From: JACVRW01 sp963808545
GTDB taxonomy: Bacteria > Actinomycetota > Thermoleophilia > Solirubrobacterales > Thermoleophilaceae
Reading direction: 5' to 3'
Assembly (NCBI GenBank): GCA_963808545.1
Contig: CAWEGB010000011.1
Span: forward strand, 248,001 to 312,000
Length of the DNA: 64,000 nucleotides
Made by a program: the position numbers and the translations under genes. Numbering within the stretch: position 1 is the stretch's first letter; every line of letters starts with the position of its first letter. Below are positions 1 through 8,737 of this stretch, piece by piece. Below the pieces are notes generated by a model, which was given only the letters and a program-made list of their open reading frames with translations, made no database searches and was not told the DNA's origin.

Positions 1-1243
1 CAATCTTGGCGGCGGGCAGCGCGATACAGGCGTCCGGGTCGAAGGCCGGGCCGGCCATGGCGTAGAGGCCCGCGCCGTAGGCCTTGCGGACGATGACCGA
101 GAGCTTGGGGACCGTGGCTTCGGACACCGCGGAGATCATCTTGGCCCCGGCACGGATGATCCCCTGACGCTCCACCTGGGTGCCGATCATGAAGCCGGGC
201 ACGTCGGCCAGGAACAGCAGTGGAATGTTGAAGGCGTTGCAGGTCCAGATGAAGCGGGCGGCCTTGTCCGACGAATCGACGAACAGCACGCCGCCCTTCT
301 GCTTGGGCTGGTTGGCCACGATCCCGATCACCCGGCCGTCGAGCCGGGCGTAGCCCACGATCAGCTCCTTGGCCCAGCGCTTCTGGACCTCCAGGAACGA
401 GCCGGCGTCCACGAGGGCGTCGATCAGCCCGAGCATGTCGAAGGGCTTGTTCTCGTCGGCGGGGATGTCGGGCAGGCCGGCCGACGGTGACTCCCCCACG
501 CTGACCGGCGCCGGCTCCCGCCAGCTCGAAGGGAAATAGGAGAGGTAGCGCTGGGCCAGGTCGATGCCCTCCTCGTCGCTGGCGACCAGGAAGTGGCCGC
601 AGCCCGACACGCCGGTGTGCATCCGGGCGCCGCCCATCTCCTCGAGCGTCACCTTCTCGCCGATGACCATCTCCGCCATCCGCGGCGAGCCGAGGTACAT
701 CGAGGCGTTGCCCTCGCGCATGATCACCACGTCGCAGAACGCCGGGATGTAGGCGCCGCCCGCGGCGCTGGGACCGAACAGAACACACAGCTGCGGCACG
801 ACCCCGGACAGCTTGACCTCGGTGTGGAAGATGCGCCCCGCGCCGCGCCGGCCGGGAAACATCTGCACCTGGTCGGTGATGCGTGCTCCCGCGGAATCGA
901 CCAGGTAGATGATCGGCACGAGGTGCTCGAGCGCCTGCTCCTGGATGCGGATGATCTTCTCGACGGTCTTCGGTCCCCAGGAGCCCGCCTTGACCGTGGG
1001 GTCGTTGGCCATCAGGGCGACCGAGCGTCCCCCGATGCGGGCCATGCCCGTGACCACGCCGTCGGCCCCGAGGCCCTCCTGCTCCCAGTTGGCCAGAAGC
1101 GCCTCCTCGATGAAGCTGCCCGGATCGACCAGCCGTTCGACCCGATCCCGCACCGGCAGCTTGCCCTGATCGCGCGACTTCGCGTGATGGCGCTCCGGAC
1201 CGCCGCCCCGGGCGCGGTCGAGGGCCTCCTTGAGGTTCGTCAT
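1..1243 (-). CDS. Acyl-CoA carboxylase carboxyltransferase (beta) subunit, partial
   Basis: Transfers CO2 from carboxybiotin to an acyl-CoA (propionyl-, acetyl- or methylcrotonyl-CoA) in the cytoplasm. The minus strand reads MTNLKEALDRARGGG from an ATG at 1243. It shows the crotonase-like carboxyltransferase hallmarks: VDSAGAR near residue 117, GPSAAGGAY near 160, then VPGFMIGT and KAYGAGLYAMAG in the second half, which correspond to the two oxyanion-hole regions. About 414 codons are present and the C-terminus runs off the window start; the family is usually 510-540 residues. The biotin carboxylase partner is not visible. A nearby enoyl-CoA hydratase, HMG-CoA lyase and SDR would fit leucine/branched-chain catabolism (methylcrotonyl-CoA carboxylase), but propionyl-CoA carboxylase is equally possible from sequence alone. 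Confidence 0.93.
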   Translation of the reverse strand, partial: MTNLKEALDRARGGGPERHHAKSRDQGKLPVRDRVERLVDPGSFIEEALLANWEQEGLGADGVVTGMARIGGRSVALMANDPTVKAGSWGPKTVEKIIRIQEQALEHLVPIIYLVDSAGARITDQVQMFPGRRGAGRIFHTEVKLSGVVPQLCVLFGPSAAGGAYIPAFCDVVIMREGNASMYLGSPRMAEMVIGEKVTLEEMGGARMHTGVSGCGHFLVASDEEGIDLAQRYLSYFPSSWREPAPVSVGESPSAGLPDIPADENKPFDMLGLIDALVDAGSFLEVQKRWAKELIVGYARLDGRVIGIVANQPKQKGGVLFVDSSDKAARFIWTCNAFNIPLLFLADVPGFMIGTQVERQGIIRAGAKMISAVSEATVPKLSVIVRKAYGAGLYAMAGPAFDPDACIALPAAKI

Positions 1244-1256
1244 GGGGGCGAGGACG

Positions 1257-1631
1257 CTAGCGCTTGGCGGCCTGGGGCCGCGCCGGATGTGCCTGTCGCA
1301 ATTGTGCCCGTAGCCAACGCCCCACCAGGATGGTGCGGAGGTGTGCGATCCCGCGAGCGGCCACCGGGCCGGTCAGAGCCCCCGCCGCCGCGCAGCCGAG
1401 TGGGGCGAGCGGCACGTCGCCCACGAACAGCAGGCCGGCGGCGGCACCCACCTCGGCGCCGATCAGCGCGCCGACGACGGCGCGTGGGGCGCGGGTCACG
1501 GGCTGCTCTTCGGGCTGAGTGGGGACTTCCGGCACTCTGGCGGCTTCGTGCGGCGACGGCGTAATCCTCCGGCCCCGCGCGTCCTGCAGGGGTTCCTGCG
1601 TGAGCGCCAGGGTAGGGTGAGCGAATGGCAC
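1257..1631 (-). CDS. Small glycine/alanine-rich putative membrane protein
   Basis: No family is recognised. The 124-residue frame has a charged, proline-rich N-terminus and then a glycine-zipper-like hydrophobic stretch (pieces such as VVGALIGAEVGAAAG and GCAAAGALTGPVAARG, residues about 50-90), followed by a basic tail (VGRWLRAQLRQ). That pattern suggests one helical hairpin in the membrane. The listed start overlaps the first bases of the divergent enoyl-CoA hydratase gene. A later GTG in the VPEVP or VTRAP region is a plausible alternative start. It lies just upstream of the acyl-CoA carboxylase gene on the same strand and could be co-transcribed. It could also be a chance GC-rich frame, so confidence is modest. 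Confidence 0.4.
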   Translation of the reverse strand: MPFAHPTLALTQEPLQDARGRRITPSPHEAARVPEVPTQPEEQPVTRAPRAVVGALIGAEVGAAAGLLFVGDVPLAPLGCAAAGALTGPVAARGIAHLRTILVGRWLRAQLRQAHPARPQAAKR

Positions 1632-2404
1632 TGGTACGCACCGAGGACCGCGACGGGGTACGTCATCTCGTCCTGAACCGGCCCGAGAAACGCAACGCGA
1701 TGAACGGCGAGCTGATCGAGGCCCTGGGCGCCGCGATCGAGGACGCCGCCGGCGACGATTCCGCCCGTGTGGTCGTGCTGCGCGGCGAGGGGCCCCTGTT
1801 CTCGTCGGGCATGGATGTGGGCGACCTGCGCGACCTCTCGGATAATCCCGAGAACCTGCGTCGCTTCCGCGGGCCGATCCTGCGCTGGTGGAACCTGCTC
1901 GAGGAAATGCCCAAGCCGACGATCTGCCAGATACACGGCGCCGCGCTCGGCGGCGCGTTCGAGCTGGCGCTGGCCTGCGACTTCCGCACGATGGCCGAGG
2001 ATGCCGTGGCCGGAATCATGGAGGTGCGCATAGGGCTGCTGCCCGACGTGGGCGGCTGCTCTCGCCTGCCCGCCGTGGTCGGGCTGGGCAACGCCAAGGA
2101 GCTGATCATGACCGGCAAGGTGATCGACGGGCGCGAGGCGCATCGGATCGGCTTCGCCAACCGCATTGGCCCGGCGGACTCGCTCGACGACCTCACCGAC
2201 GCGTTCGCCGGTGAGCTGCTGGCCTGCGCCCCGCGCGCCGTCGGTCTCGCCAAGCGCGTGCTGGACGCCGCCGCCAAGCCGGCCCTCCAGACCACGCTGG
2301 AGCTCGAGGTCACCGCCCAGGAGACCCTGGCGGCGAGCGAGGACTTCGCGGAGGGGTCAAAGGCCTTCTTCGAGAAGCGCAATCCGGAGTTCGCCGGGCG
2401 CTGA
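1625..2404 (+). CDS. Enoyl-CoA hydratase/isomerase family protein
   Basis: Crotonase-fold enzyme of 259 residues, the normal size for the family, acting on enoyl-CoA thioesters in the cytoplasm. The N-terminal LNRPEKRNAMN motif, the first oxyanion-hole stretch GPLFSSGMDV (about 56-65) and the second, IHGAALGGAFELALACDFR (about 101-119), are all present. In the position of the second catalytic acid the sequence reads MEVRIGLLPDVGGCSRLP, which resembles hydratases with a single clear glutamate, so hydratase versus isomerase cannot be settled. The ATG is preceded by a weak purine-rich stretch (AGGGTGAGCGA). The gene is divergent from the acyl-CoA carboxylase gene and probably belongs to the same acyl-CoA degradation neighbourhood. 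Confidence 0.9.
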   Translation: MALVRTEDRDGVRHLVLNRPEKRNAMNGELIEALGAAIEDAAGDDSARVVVLRGEGPLFSSGMDVGDLRDLSDNPENLRRFRGPILRWWNLLEEMPKPTICQIHGAALGGAFELALACDFRTMAEDAVAGIMEVRIGLLPDVGGCSRLPAVVGLGNAKELIMTGKVIDGREAHRIGFANRIGPADSLDDLTDAFAGELLACAPRAVGLAKRVLDAAAKPALQTTLELEVTAQETLAASEDFAEGSKAFFEKRNPEFAGR

Positions 2405-2423
2405 CCGAGAGAAGTTGCGCGGC

Positions 2424-2450
2424 GGGCCCGGGTCCTCTGGACCCGAGCCC
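2424..2450. terminator. Bidirectional terminator-like hairpin
   Basis: A 12-13 bp GC-rich stem with one mismatch and a TCT loop (arms ending GGGTCC and starting GGACCC) sits 20 bases after the enoyl-CoA hydratase stop and ahead of the convergent MFS gene. There is no T-run, as is common for high-GC actinobacterial hairpins. It is the first of several stems in the gap 2405-2562. Confidence 0.5.
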
Positions 2451-2456
2451 GCGCGC

Positions 2457-2550
2457 AGTTGCCGAGGCTGGGTCGGGGGAACCCATATGCCGAAAACCGG
2501 CCTCGGCGGCAACTTGGGATATACCCCAACTGGTAGGGGTTCAACCCCTA
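2457..2550. other. Strongly folded intergenic segment between convergent genes
   Basis: The rest of the convergent gap is almost fully self-complementary. AGTTGCC+GAGG (2457-2467) pairs with CCTC...GGCAACT (2501-2514) around an inner GCCGA/TCGGC stem. Two more hairpins follow: TTGGG/CCCAA (2514-2529) and TAGGGG-TTCAA-CCCCTA (2534-2550). No open frame and no known RNA family is recognised. It may be a compound terminator or a small structured RNA. Confidence 0.4.
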
Positions 2551-2562
2551 GAAGTGGAGGCC

Positions 2563-3675
2563 CTATCCGATGAGAGCGGCCCTGCGCCCGGCCAGCGCCA
2601 GAACGAGAGCCGCGGCGACGGCCACCGCCCCGGCCACGACCCACGCCGTGGCGAAGCCCGCCGCCGAGTAGAGCGCGCCGAAGGCCGCGGGTCCACCGGC
2701 CGCGCCCACGTAGATGCCCGTCTGGCTGACACCCGTGGCCGCGCCGGGTGCCTCGCGATGAAGATGGACGACGGCCATGTTGAAGATCCCCGGCCAGCCC
2801 CACCCCAGCGCGAAGGCCAGCACGACGCCGACGACGAACGGAGCCGGCTGACCGATGGCCAGCAGCAGGAACCCGACCGAGCCGAGCAGGAGCAGGAACG
2901 TGACCATGCCGAAGCCGTAGTCGCCGCGGCGGTCGGCGCGGACGCCGACCGACAGCCGGACCAAGAGCGACAGGGCGCTCCCCAGCGCCGCCAGCACGCC
3001 GGCCGTGCCCTCGCCGATGCCGGCATCCACTCCGGCCGCGACCAGGTAGGCGCTGAGCGCACCCGGCGCGGCGCTGCCCAGGGCGGCGCCCAGAGCGATC
3101 AGGATCAGGGCCCGCGACGGGCGCGGGGCCCGGTCTCGAGCGGGCGCGGGCCGCAGCGACGATGCCTCGCGGGAGAGGACCACGGCGACCGCCAGCGGCA
3201 GGAGCGCGCAGAGGGCGAAGGTCGCGCGCCAGCCGAACGGAATGGCCAGAAGCGGGAGAGCAAGACCGCTGACGAGCACCGCGGCGGGTATCGAGGACTG
3301 CTTGATGCCGAAAGCGAGCCCCTGGCGCTCCTGCGCCACCTGGTCCGCCATGAACAGGTTGATCGCCGGCTGGGCAACGGCGTTGGCCAGTCCCGCCAGA
3401 GCCAGGAACACGAACAGGACGGCCAGCGAGTCGGCGAGGGCCGCCGCCGCGAGCAGGGCGAAGGCGGTCGTGAGCGCCGCCCCGCGCATCGCCCGCAGTG
3501 CCCCCGTGCGCTCCGACAGTCGACCGCCGGGGCCGGCACCGAACGCTCCCGCCAGGAAGAAGACGGTGACCCCCGCCGCCACGGCCGAGATGCTCGCGCC
3601 CAGATCGCCGCGGATCTGGAGCGCGAGGGCACCCACCAGGAACCCGGGCAGCACGGTGGCCGTGCCCGCGGCCAC
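2563..3675 (-). CDS. MFS transporter
   Basis: A polytopic major facilitator of about 370 residues with close to 12 hydrophobic segments (for example PGFLVGALALQI, ALTTAFALLAAAALAD, MVTFLLLLGSVGFLLLAIG). Early loops carry GRLSERTGALRAM, the loop 2-3 signature region, and QPAINLFMADQV. The substrate is unknown. The frame is open far upstream, but that part is the shadow of the DASS transporter gene. The true start should lie just after the DASS stop, and GTG at 3675 is the best canonical choice (CTG at 3684 is possible). With that spacing it is probably translated from the same mRNA as the anion transporter. Confidence 0.82.
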   Translation of the reverse strand: MAAGTATVLPGFLVGALALQIRGDLGASISAVAAGVTVFFLAGAFGAGPGGRLSERTGALRAMRGAALTTAFALLAAAALADSLAVLFVFLALAGLANAVAQPAINLFMADQVAQERQGLAFGIKQSSIPAAVLVSGLALPLLAIPFGWRATFALCALLPLAVAVVLSREASSLRPAPARDRAPRPSRALILIALGAALGSAAPGALSAYLVAAGVDAGIGEGTAGVLAALGSALSLLVRLSVGVRADRRGDYGFGMVTFLLLLGSVGFLLLAIGQPAPFVVGVVLAFALGWGWPGIFNMAVVHLHREAPGAATGVSQTGIYVGAAGGPAAFGALYSAAGFATAWVVAGAVAVAAALVLALAGRRAALIG

Positions 3676-3701
3676 CGCGAGCAGCGAGGGGCGGAGTACG
3701 G

Positions 3702-5351
3702 CTACGCGAGCCCCACGAGGTTGGCCATCACGAACACGCCGACGATGCACAACACGGCACCGATGATGTCGAAGACGATTCCCGCCTTCAGCATCCGCGT
3801 GATCGGGAGCAACCCCGAGGAGTAGACGATCGCGTTGGGCGGCGTGGAGACGGGCAGCATGAATCCGTAGTTTGCCCCGAAGATCGCCGCCAGAGCAGGG
3901 ATGGTCGGATTGACGTCGGCGCTCACCGCTATCGAGATCGCGATCGGTACGACGATCGCGGCGCTGGCCGTGTTGCTCGTGGTCTCGGAGATCAGGACCG
4001 CGATGATCACGACCACGACCGTGATGCCGAAGACGCTCGACACCCCGAGCGTGTCGGAGATCGAGGTGCCGATCTCCTCGGCCAGGCCGGTCTCCGACAG
4101 CATGGCCCCGAGCACGATGCCGCCTCCGAACAGGAGGACGGTTCCCCAGTCGATGCGGGCCGCCTGGTTCCAGTTGAGCGTGAACTTGCGTTGCTGCCAG
4201 TCCACCGGCAGCAAGAACAGCAGAGCCGCCGCGATCAGCGCCACGATGCCCTCGTTGGACGCCTCGCTGACCTGCACATAGGCATCGGAGTCGTCGCCGG
4301 AGATCAGCCCGACCAGACCGGGCAGGAACCAGCCGATCAGCGCGAAGGCGAGCACGAACAGCGTGTTCTTCTCGCCGCGTGAGAGCGGACCGAGCTTGCC
4401 CCGCTCCTCCTTCACGTACTCCTCGACGCCTTCGATCTGGCGCACCTCGGGCTTGTTCATGAGGGTCACGATCAGCACCACCGCGACGAACATGATCGCC
4501 GCGATCGGAAGCGCCATCACGAACCACTCGAGGAAGGTGATCGGCTCGCCCGTCTCGGCCTCGAGCAGCTCCCGCCCGATCAGGTTGGGCGGGCTGCCGA
4601 TGGGCAGCAGGAGACCACCCACGGTGATCCCGTAGGTGATCACCAGCATGAGCGCGGCGCCGAAGCGCAGCCGCTCGACGTCGTGGTCCCCCTCGAGCTG
4701 CCTCGTGACCATTCCCCCCACGACGCCCATGACGCCGAGCGCGATCGGCAGCATCATGGCCGCGGCCGCGGTGTTCGACATCACCGGGGACGTGACAAAG
4801 CCGATGAGGCCGAAGGCGAGAATGATGCGGAAGCTCGAGCCGCCCACCGCCTTCATCGACAGAACCCGGTAGGCCAATCGCCGGTGCAGCCCGTGCACCA
4901 CCATGGCCTCGGCGATGATGAAGCTGCCGATGAACAGGAAGATCGTGTCGTCCGCGAACGTCGGGAACACCACGTCGACGGGCGAGTCCCCCTCCTCGGG
5001 CGGCGGGGTGGCCTCCAGCAGCGCTACGAGTGCGACCCCGAGCAGCGCGGTGACCGGAATCGGGATCGGCTCGGTGACCCACCACACGACAACCAGCCCG
5101 AGGATGGCCGCAAGGCGGTGCTGGTTCGGCTCGAGCCCCAGCGGCAGGAGCAGCAGCACAGCGAAGACGACGGGTCCCAGGAACAGGCCGATCGTCCGGC
5201 GGCGGCGCTCGAAGCGCTCCTCGGCGGCCGACAGGCGGCCCTCTTCGGTCTGCTCGTCGAGCGTGCGATAGGTCCCGCCCCGACCGATGTCTCGGATCTC
5301 GGGCGTATCCCCGTCTTGCTCGCCGCGCCTCTCCTCCGTCGGCGTCGACAT
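3702..5351 (-). CDS. DASS/SLC13-family sodium:anion symporter
   Basis: Predicted inner-membrane importer of di- or tricarboxylates or sulfate, 549 residues. It has the two pseudo-repeat signatures of the divalent-anion:Na+ symporter family: SNT in SPVMSNTAAAAMMLPIAL followed by GSPPNLIGRELL, and again SETTSNTASAAIVVPIAI followed by VSTPPNAIVYSSG. These SNT and SPPN/TPPN elements form the Na+ and carboxylate sites. A hydrophilic N-terminal extension of about 50 residues rich in Glu/Arg (EERFERRRRT) precedes TM1. The ATG at 5351 is the only sensible start. The gene lies downstream of HMG-CoA lyase on the same strand with a 30-base gap and is followed closely by the MFS gene. The substrate cannot be named from sequence. 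Confidence 0.92.
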   Translation of the reverse strand: MSTPTEERRGEQDGDTPEIRDIGRGGTYRTLDEQTEEGRLSAAEERFERRRRTIGLFLGPVVFAVLLLLPLGLEPNQHRLAAILGLVVVWWVTEPIPIPVTALLGVALVALLEATPPPEEGDSPVDVVFPTFADDTIFLFIGSFIIAEAMVVHGLHRRLAYRVLSMKAVGGSSFRIILAFGLIGFVTSPVMSNTAAAAMMLPIALGVMGVVGGMVTRQLEGDHDVERLRFGAALMLVITYGITVGGLLLPIGSPPNLIGRELLEAETGEPITFLEWFVMALPIAAIMFVAVVLIVTLMNKPEVRQIEGVEEYVKEERGKLGPLSRGEKNTLFVLAFALIGWFLPGLVGLISGDDSDAYVQVSEASNEGIVALIAAALLFLLPVDWQQRKFTLNWNQAARIDWGTVLLFGGGIVLGAMLSETGLAEEIGTSISDTLGVSSVFGITVVVVIIAVLISETTSNTASAAIVVPIAISIAVSADVNPTIPALAAIFGANYGFMLPVSTPPNAIVYSSGLLPITRMLKAGIVFDIIGAVLCIVGVFVMANLVGLA

Positions 5352-5381
5352 GTTGCGATCGCTACCCAGGAATCGCGCGGG

Positions 5382-6308
5382 CTATGCCCGGTGCCACTCG
5401 ACCGGTCCGGCGGTGAGCACGTGGCTGCCCAGCGGGCGGCCCAGCAGCCGCTGGGCCTCGCGGGCACAGGCCACCAGCAGCTCCAGGTCGATGCCGGTGT
5501 CGTAGCCCATCTCGTGGAGCATCGAGACCAGGTCCTCGCTGGCGATGTTGCCGGTGGCTCCGGGCGGGACCGGGCACCCGCCCAGCTCGCCGAACGAGGA
5601 TTCGAAGGAGCGCACGCCCGAGTCGAGCGCCGCCACCACGTTGGCCAGCCCCTGACCGCGGGTGTTGTGGAAGTGGGCGGTGAGCTCCGCCCCGAGATCG
5701 AGAGCGCCGAAGAAGCGCCGCACCTGGCCGGGGTTGGCCATTCCGGTGGTGTCGCCGAAGGCGATCTCCTCGCAGCCGGCGTCGATCAGCCGCTGAGCGA
5801 TCGACACGACCCGCTCACGCGGGACCTCCCCCTCGTAGGGACAGCCAAACGCCACGGAGATCACGCCCTCGCAGCGCAGCCCCTCCTCGCGCGCTCGCGC
5901 CACCACTCGCTCGAGCCCGGTGAGCGACTCCTCGATCGAGCGGTTGACGTTCTTCTGGTTGTGGGTCTCCGAGGCCGACAGGAACAGGTTGACCTCGCTG
6001 AAGCGGTCGCGCACCTCGAGCGCGTTGTCGAGTCCCCGCTCATTGGGCACCAGCACGGTCACCGCCACGTCGTCCGGGATCTCGGCGCGGCGGAGGACCT
6101 CGGCGCCGTCGGCCAGCTGCGGGATCACATCGGCCCGGACGAAGCTCGTGACCTCCAGGCGCCGGACCCCGGTACGGGCGAGCATCTCCACCAGCCTCAC
6201 CTTGTCCGTGGTGGCGATGACCTCGGGCTCGTTCTGGAAGCCGTCGCGGGGTCCGACCTCGCGGATGCGAACCGTCTCGGGGACTCGGGCACGCTCAGAT
6301 CCTGGCAA
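5382..6308 (-). CDS. mvaB: Hydroxymethylglutaryl-CoA lyase
   Basis: Cleaves HMG-CoA to acetyl-CoA and acetoacetate, the last step of leucine degradation. TIM-barrel HMGL-like protein of 308 residues with REVGPRDGFQNE near the N-terminus (metal Asp and catalytic Arg), SASETHNQKNVN, FGCPYEGEV, DTTGMANPGQV, HFHNTRGQGLAN (metal His-x-His) and the C-terminal glycine/cysteine loop FGELGGCPVPPGATGNIASED, which carries the active-site Cys. The apparent start is TTG at 6308, overlapping the end of the SDR gene (its corrected TGA is at 6295-6297), so the pair is translationally coupled. No in-frame ATG or GTG lies closer to the first strand. Confidence 0.95.
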   Translation of the reverse strand: MPGSERARVPETVRIREVGPRDGFQNEPEVIATTDKVRLVEMLARTGVRRLEVTSFVRADVIPQLADGAEVLRRAEIPDDVAVTVLVPNERGLDNALEVRDRFSEVNLFLSASETHNQKNVNRSIEESLTGLERVVARAREEGLRCEGVISVAFGCPYEGEVPRERVVSIAQRLIDAGCEEIAFGDTTGMANPGQVRRFFGALDLGAELTAHFHNTRGQGLANVVAALDSGVRSFESSFGELGGCPVPPGATGNIASEDLVSMLHEMGYDTGIDLELLVACAREAQRLLGRPLGSHVLTAGPVEWHRA

Positions 6309-7045
6309 GCCCGCCGCTCACGCCCGAGCGACTGTCCCGTGACATAGGACGCGTCGTCGGAGGCGAGGAAGGCGATCGCAGCGGCCACCTCGTCGGGCTG
6401 GCCGAGGCGGCGAAGGTTGGTGGCGCCGACCATGTTCTCCACCAGCCGCTGCCCCCTCTCACCGAGCGCGTCGGGGGCGGCCATCAGCAGGGGCGTCTCG
6501 ATCGGCCCCGGAGCCACCGCGTTGCAGGTCACCCCGTAGCGGCCGTTCTCGATGGCGATCGCCTTGGTGAAGCCGAGTACGCCGCCCTTGGCGGCGGAGT
6601 ACACGGCTGAGCCGCTCGAGCCCACCCGGCCCGCCTCCGAGGAGACGTTGACGATCCGGCCGCGACGGCGCTCCTGCATGCCGGGCAGGACGGCGTGGGT
6701 GCAGGCCAGCACGCCCACCAGGTTCACGGCCAGCACACGGGCCCACAGCTCCGGGTCGGTGTGGGTGAAGAAGCTCCACTCGTCGTAACCGGCGTTGTTC
6801 ACGAGGATGTCCACCGGCCCCAGCTCGCTCGCCGTGCCCTCGACCGCGGCGCGAACCGAGTCGGGCGAGCGAACGTCGAGCTCGAAGGCGGCGCCGTCGA
6901 TCTCGCCGGCCACCGCGCGGGCGCCCTCGAGGTTCAGGTCGGTGACCGCCACGCTCGCGCCCTCGGCTGCCAGGCGGCGTGAGGTGGCGGCGCCGATGCC
7001 AGACGCGCCGCCGGTGACCAGGGCTGTGCGCTGCGCCAGTCTCAA
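6295..7045 (-). CDS. SDR-family oxidoreductase (FabG/BadH-like), frameshifted at the C-terminus
   Basis: Rossmann-fold NAD(P)-dependent dehydrogenase. It has TGGASGIG (residues 10-17), NNAG (about 86-89), the catalytic Ser in IVNVSSEAG and YSAAKGG with the catalytic Tyr/Lys. The uncorrected frame runs past the normal end into mvaB. Removing one base from the GGG at 6323-6325 restores the classic ending SLGVSGGLARI and a TGA at 6295-6297, giving 249 residues. The start is TTG at 7045. The closest recognisable relatives are 2-hydroxycyclohexanecarboxyl-CoA dehydrogenase-like and 3-oxoacyl reductase-like SDRs; the substrate is unknown. Coupling to mvaB suggests an acyl-CoA pathway role. Confidence 0.88.
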
Positions 7046-7085
7046 GCCGCGCGGCAGCCTATCCGTTCGTTAGGGTGGCCGCCCC

Positions 7086-7985
7086 GTGGACGTGGCCCTT
7101 CTCTCCGGCGGTACGGGCGGGGCAAAGCTCGCTCGCGGACTGGCCGAGGTGGCCGGCGAGCTCAGCGTCATCGCCAACACGGGTGACGACGTCGAGGTCT
7201 ACGGCGTTCACGTCTCGCCCGACCCCGACCTCGTGACCTGGTGGCTGGCGGACGAGATCGACGAGCGGGGCTGGGGCCTGCGTGGCGACACCTGGCGGGT
7301 CATGGAGGCTCTCGAGAAGGCGGGCCGCCCGCACTGGTTTCGCCTCGGCGACCGCGACCTCGCCATGTGCCTCGTGCGCACCGAGCTGTTGCGCGCCGGA
7401 AGCTCGCTGACCGAGGCTCACGCGGCGGTGGTGGAGGCGATGGGCGTTGCGGCGCGGATACTGCCCATGTCGGACCGGCCCGTGGCCACCTGGGTGGGGG
7501 CCCGCGGGCTCAACCTGCCCTTCCAGGAGTTCATGATCGTCGAGGGGGCTCGCGGCCCGGTCGAGAGCGTGGAGCTGCGCGGCGTGGAGGCCGCCGAGCC
7601 GAGCGAAGCCGTTCTCGGGGCGCTGCGCGACGCGCAGGTCATCGTGATCGGTCCCTCGAACCCCGTGATCTCGATCGGCCCGATCCTCGCTCTTCCCGGC
7701 ATGAGGGACGCGCTGCGCGAGGCCGAGGCGCCGGTGGTGGCGGTCAGCCCGTTCGTGGGCGGGCGCACGGTCAAGGGGCCCACCGACGCCTTCTGCGACT
7801 ACGCCGCGATCGAGCGGAGCGCCCAGGGGATCGCCGCCGCCTACCGCGACGTGCTCGACGGCGTAGTGGCCGACGAGCCGGTGGAGGGACTGCCCTCGCT
7901 GATCATTTCGACGCTCATGGACGACGCACGAGAGCGTGTGCGGGTCGCCACGAACACCCTCGACTTTGCGGCGAAGCTTCGCTAG
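7086..7985 (+). CDS. cofD: 2-phospho-L-lactate transferase (F420 biosynthesis, CofD/FbiA)
   Basis: Transfers the phospholactyl or phosphoenolpyruvyl moiety from the activated nucleotide to FO, forming (dehydro-)F420-0. The N-terminus has LLSGGTGGAKLARGL, the phosphate/GDP-binding loop of the CofD family, then VIANTGDD and DLVTWWLAD; further on come RLGDRDLAMCLVRTELL and IGPSNPVISIGPIL. At 299 residues it is normal for the family. It starts with GTG at 7086 and is followed 60 bases later by cofC and then cofE, forming an F420 operon. It lies divergent to the SDR/mvaB pair; the 40-base gap must hold both promoters. Confidence 0.96.
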   Translation: MDVALLSGGTGGAKLARGLAEVAGELSVIANTGDDVEVYGVHVSPDPDLVTWWLADEIDERGWGLRGDTWRVMEALEKAGRPHWFRLGDRDLAMCLVRTELLRAGSSLTEAHAAVVEAMGVAARILPMSDRPVATWVGARGLNLPFQEFMIVEGARGPVESVELRGVEAAEPSEAVLGALRDAQVIVIGPSNPVISIGPILALPGMRDALREAEAPVVAVSPFVGGRTVKGPTDAFCDYAAIERSAQGIAAAYRDVLDGVVADEPVEGLPSLIISTLMDDARERVRVATNTLDFAAKLR

Positions 7986-8044
7986 GCGAGGCTGGGGCCC
8001 GGGACCTCATCGCGCTACTCTCGGCCAGTCCCCCCGGCCGCCTG

Positions 8045-8737
8045 ATGAGAACGATCGCGATCCTCCCGGTGAAGAGCTTCGGCGCCGCCAAGCAACGGCT
8101 CGCCGGGCAGCTCGGGGCCGGCTCGCGCCAGGCGCTCGCGCAGGCCATGTTCTCGGATGTGCTCACCTCGCTGCGGCACGTCGCTGGGCTCGACGCCGTC
8201 GCGGTCGTGACCGCTGACCGCGTGGCTGAGAGCGTCGCCCTCGGCCAGAGCGTGCACGTGCTGAGGGATCCCGAGCAGCAGGGCCAGTCGCAGGCCGCCT
8301 CGATCGGCATCTGCCACGCCATCGACGCAGGCTACGAGCGCGTGCTGCTGGTGCCGGGCGACACCCCCCTGCTCGATCCGGAGGAGGTCGACGGCCTGCT
8401 GGCGCAGGCGCCACCGGTGGCAGTGGTGCCGGATCGCCACGGCACCGGGACCAACGCCCTGCTGCTCGCTCCGCCCGACGCGATCGCACCGAGCTTCGGC
8501 CCGGGAAGCTTCGAGCGCCACACGGGCGCCGCACGCGCGGCGGGCGTGGAGCCCGTGGTGGCGGAGCTGTCCACCCTGATGCTCGACGTGGACACGCCGG
8601 ACGACCTGGCCGAGCTGTCGTTGGCGCTCGAAACCCGGCGTGGCCATGCGCCCTCCACCCGCGGTGCGCTGCGTCAACTCGACCGATCGCGCGCCCGGGC
8701 CTCAGCCACGCGGGCGGCGCCCGCTCCCGCCGCCTGA
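8045..8737 (+). CDS. cofC: 2-phospho-L-lactate guanylyltransferase (CofC/FbiD)
   Basis: Activates phospholactate or phosphoenolpyruvate with GTP for CofD. The nucleotidyltransferase fold shows ILPVKSFGAAKQRL at the N-terminus (a MobA-like loop with the CofC-typical K-SFGAAK-RL), VVTADR, LLVPGDTPLLDP (metal-binding Asp), PDRHGTGTNALLL, a CofC signature, and FGPGSFERH. The ATG at 8045 lies directly before the conserved strand. The 230-residue protein has a low-complexity Arg/Ala tail of about 30 residues. Its stop (8735-8737) overlaps the presumed CTG start of cofE, so the two are coupled. Confidence 0.95.
   Translation: MRTIAILPVKSFGAAKQRLAGQLGAGSRQALAQAMFSDVLTSLRHVAGLDAVAVVTADRVAESVALGQSVHVLRDPEQQGQSQAASIGICHAIDAGYERVLLVPGDTPLLDPEEVDGLLAQAPPVAVVPDRHGTGTNALLLAPPDAIAPSFGPGSFERHTGAARAAGVEPVVAELSTLMLDVDTPDDLAELSLALETRRGHAPSTRGALRQLDRSRARASATRAAPAPAA

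Noticed and set aside
2534..2560. T-arm-like sequence (GGTTCAACCCC) suggesting a tRNA
   Set aside because: The loop is shifted relative to a tRNA T-loop, and no acceptor, D or anticodon stem pairs around it.
2563..5085. 840-residue minus-strand frame
   Set aside because: Only the downstream 370 residues are an MFS protein; the rest is the DASS transporter gene read in another frame.
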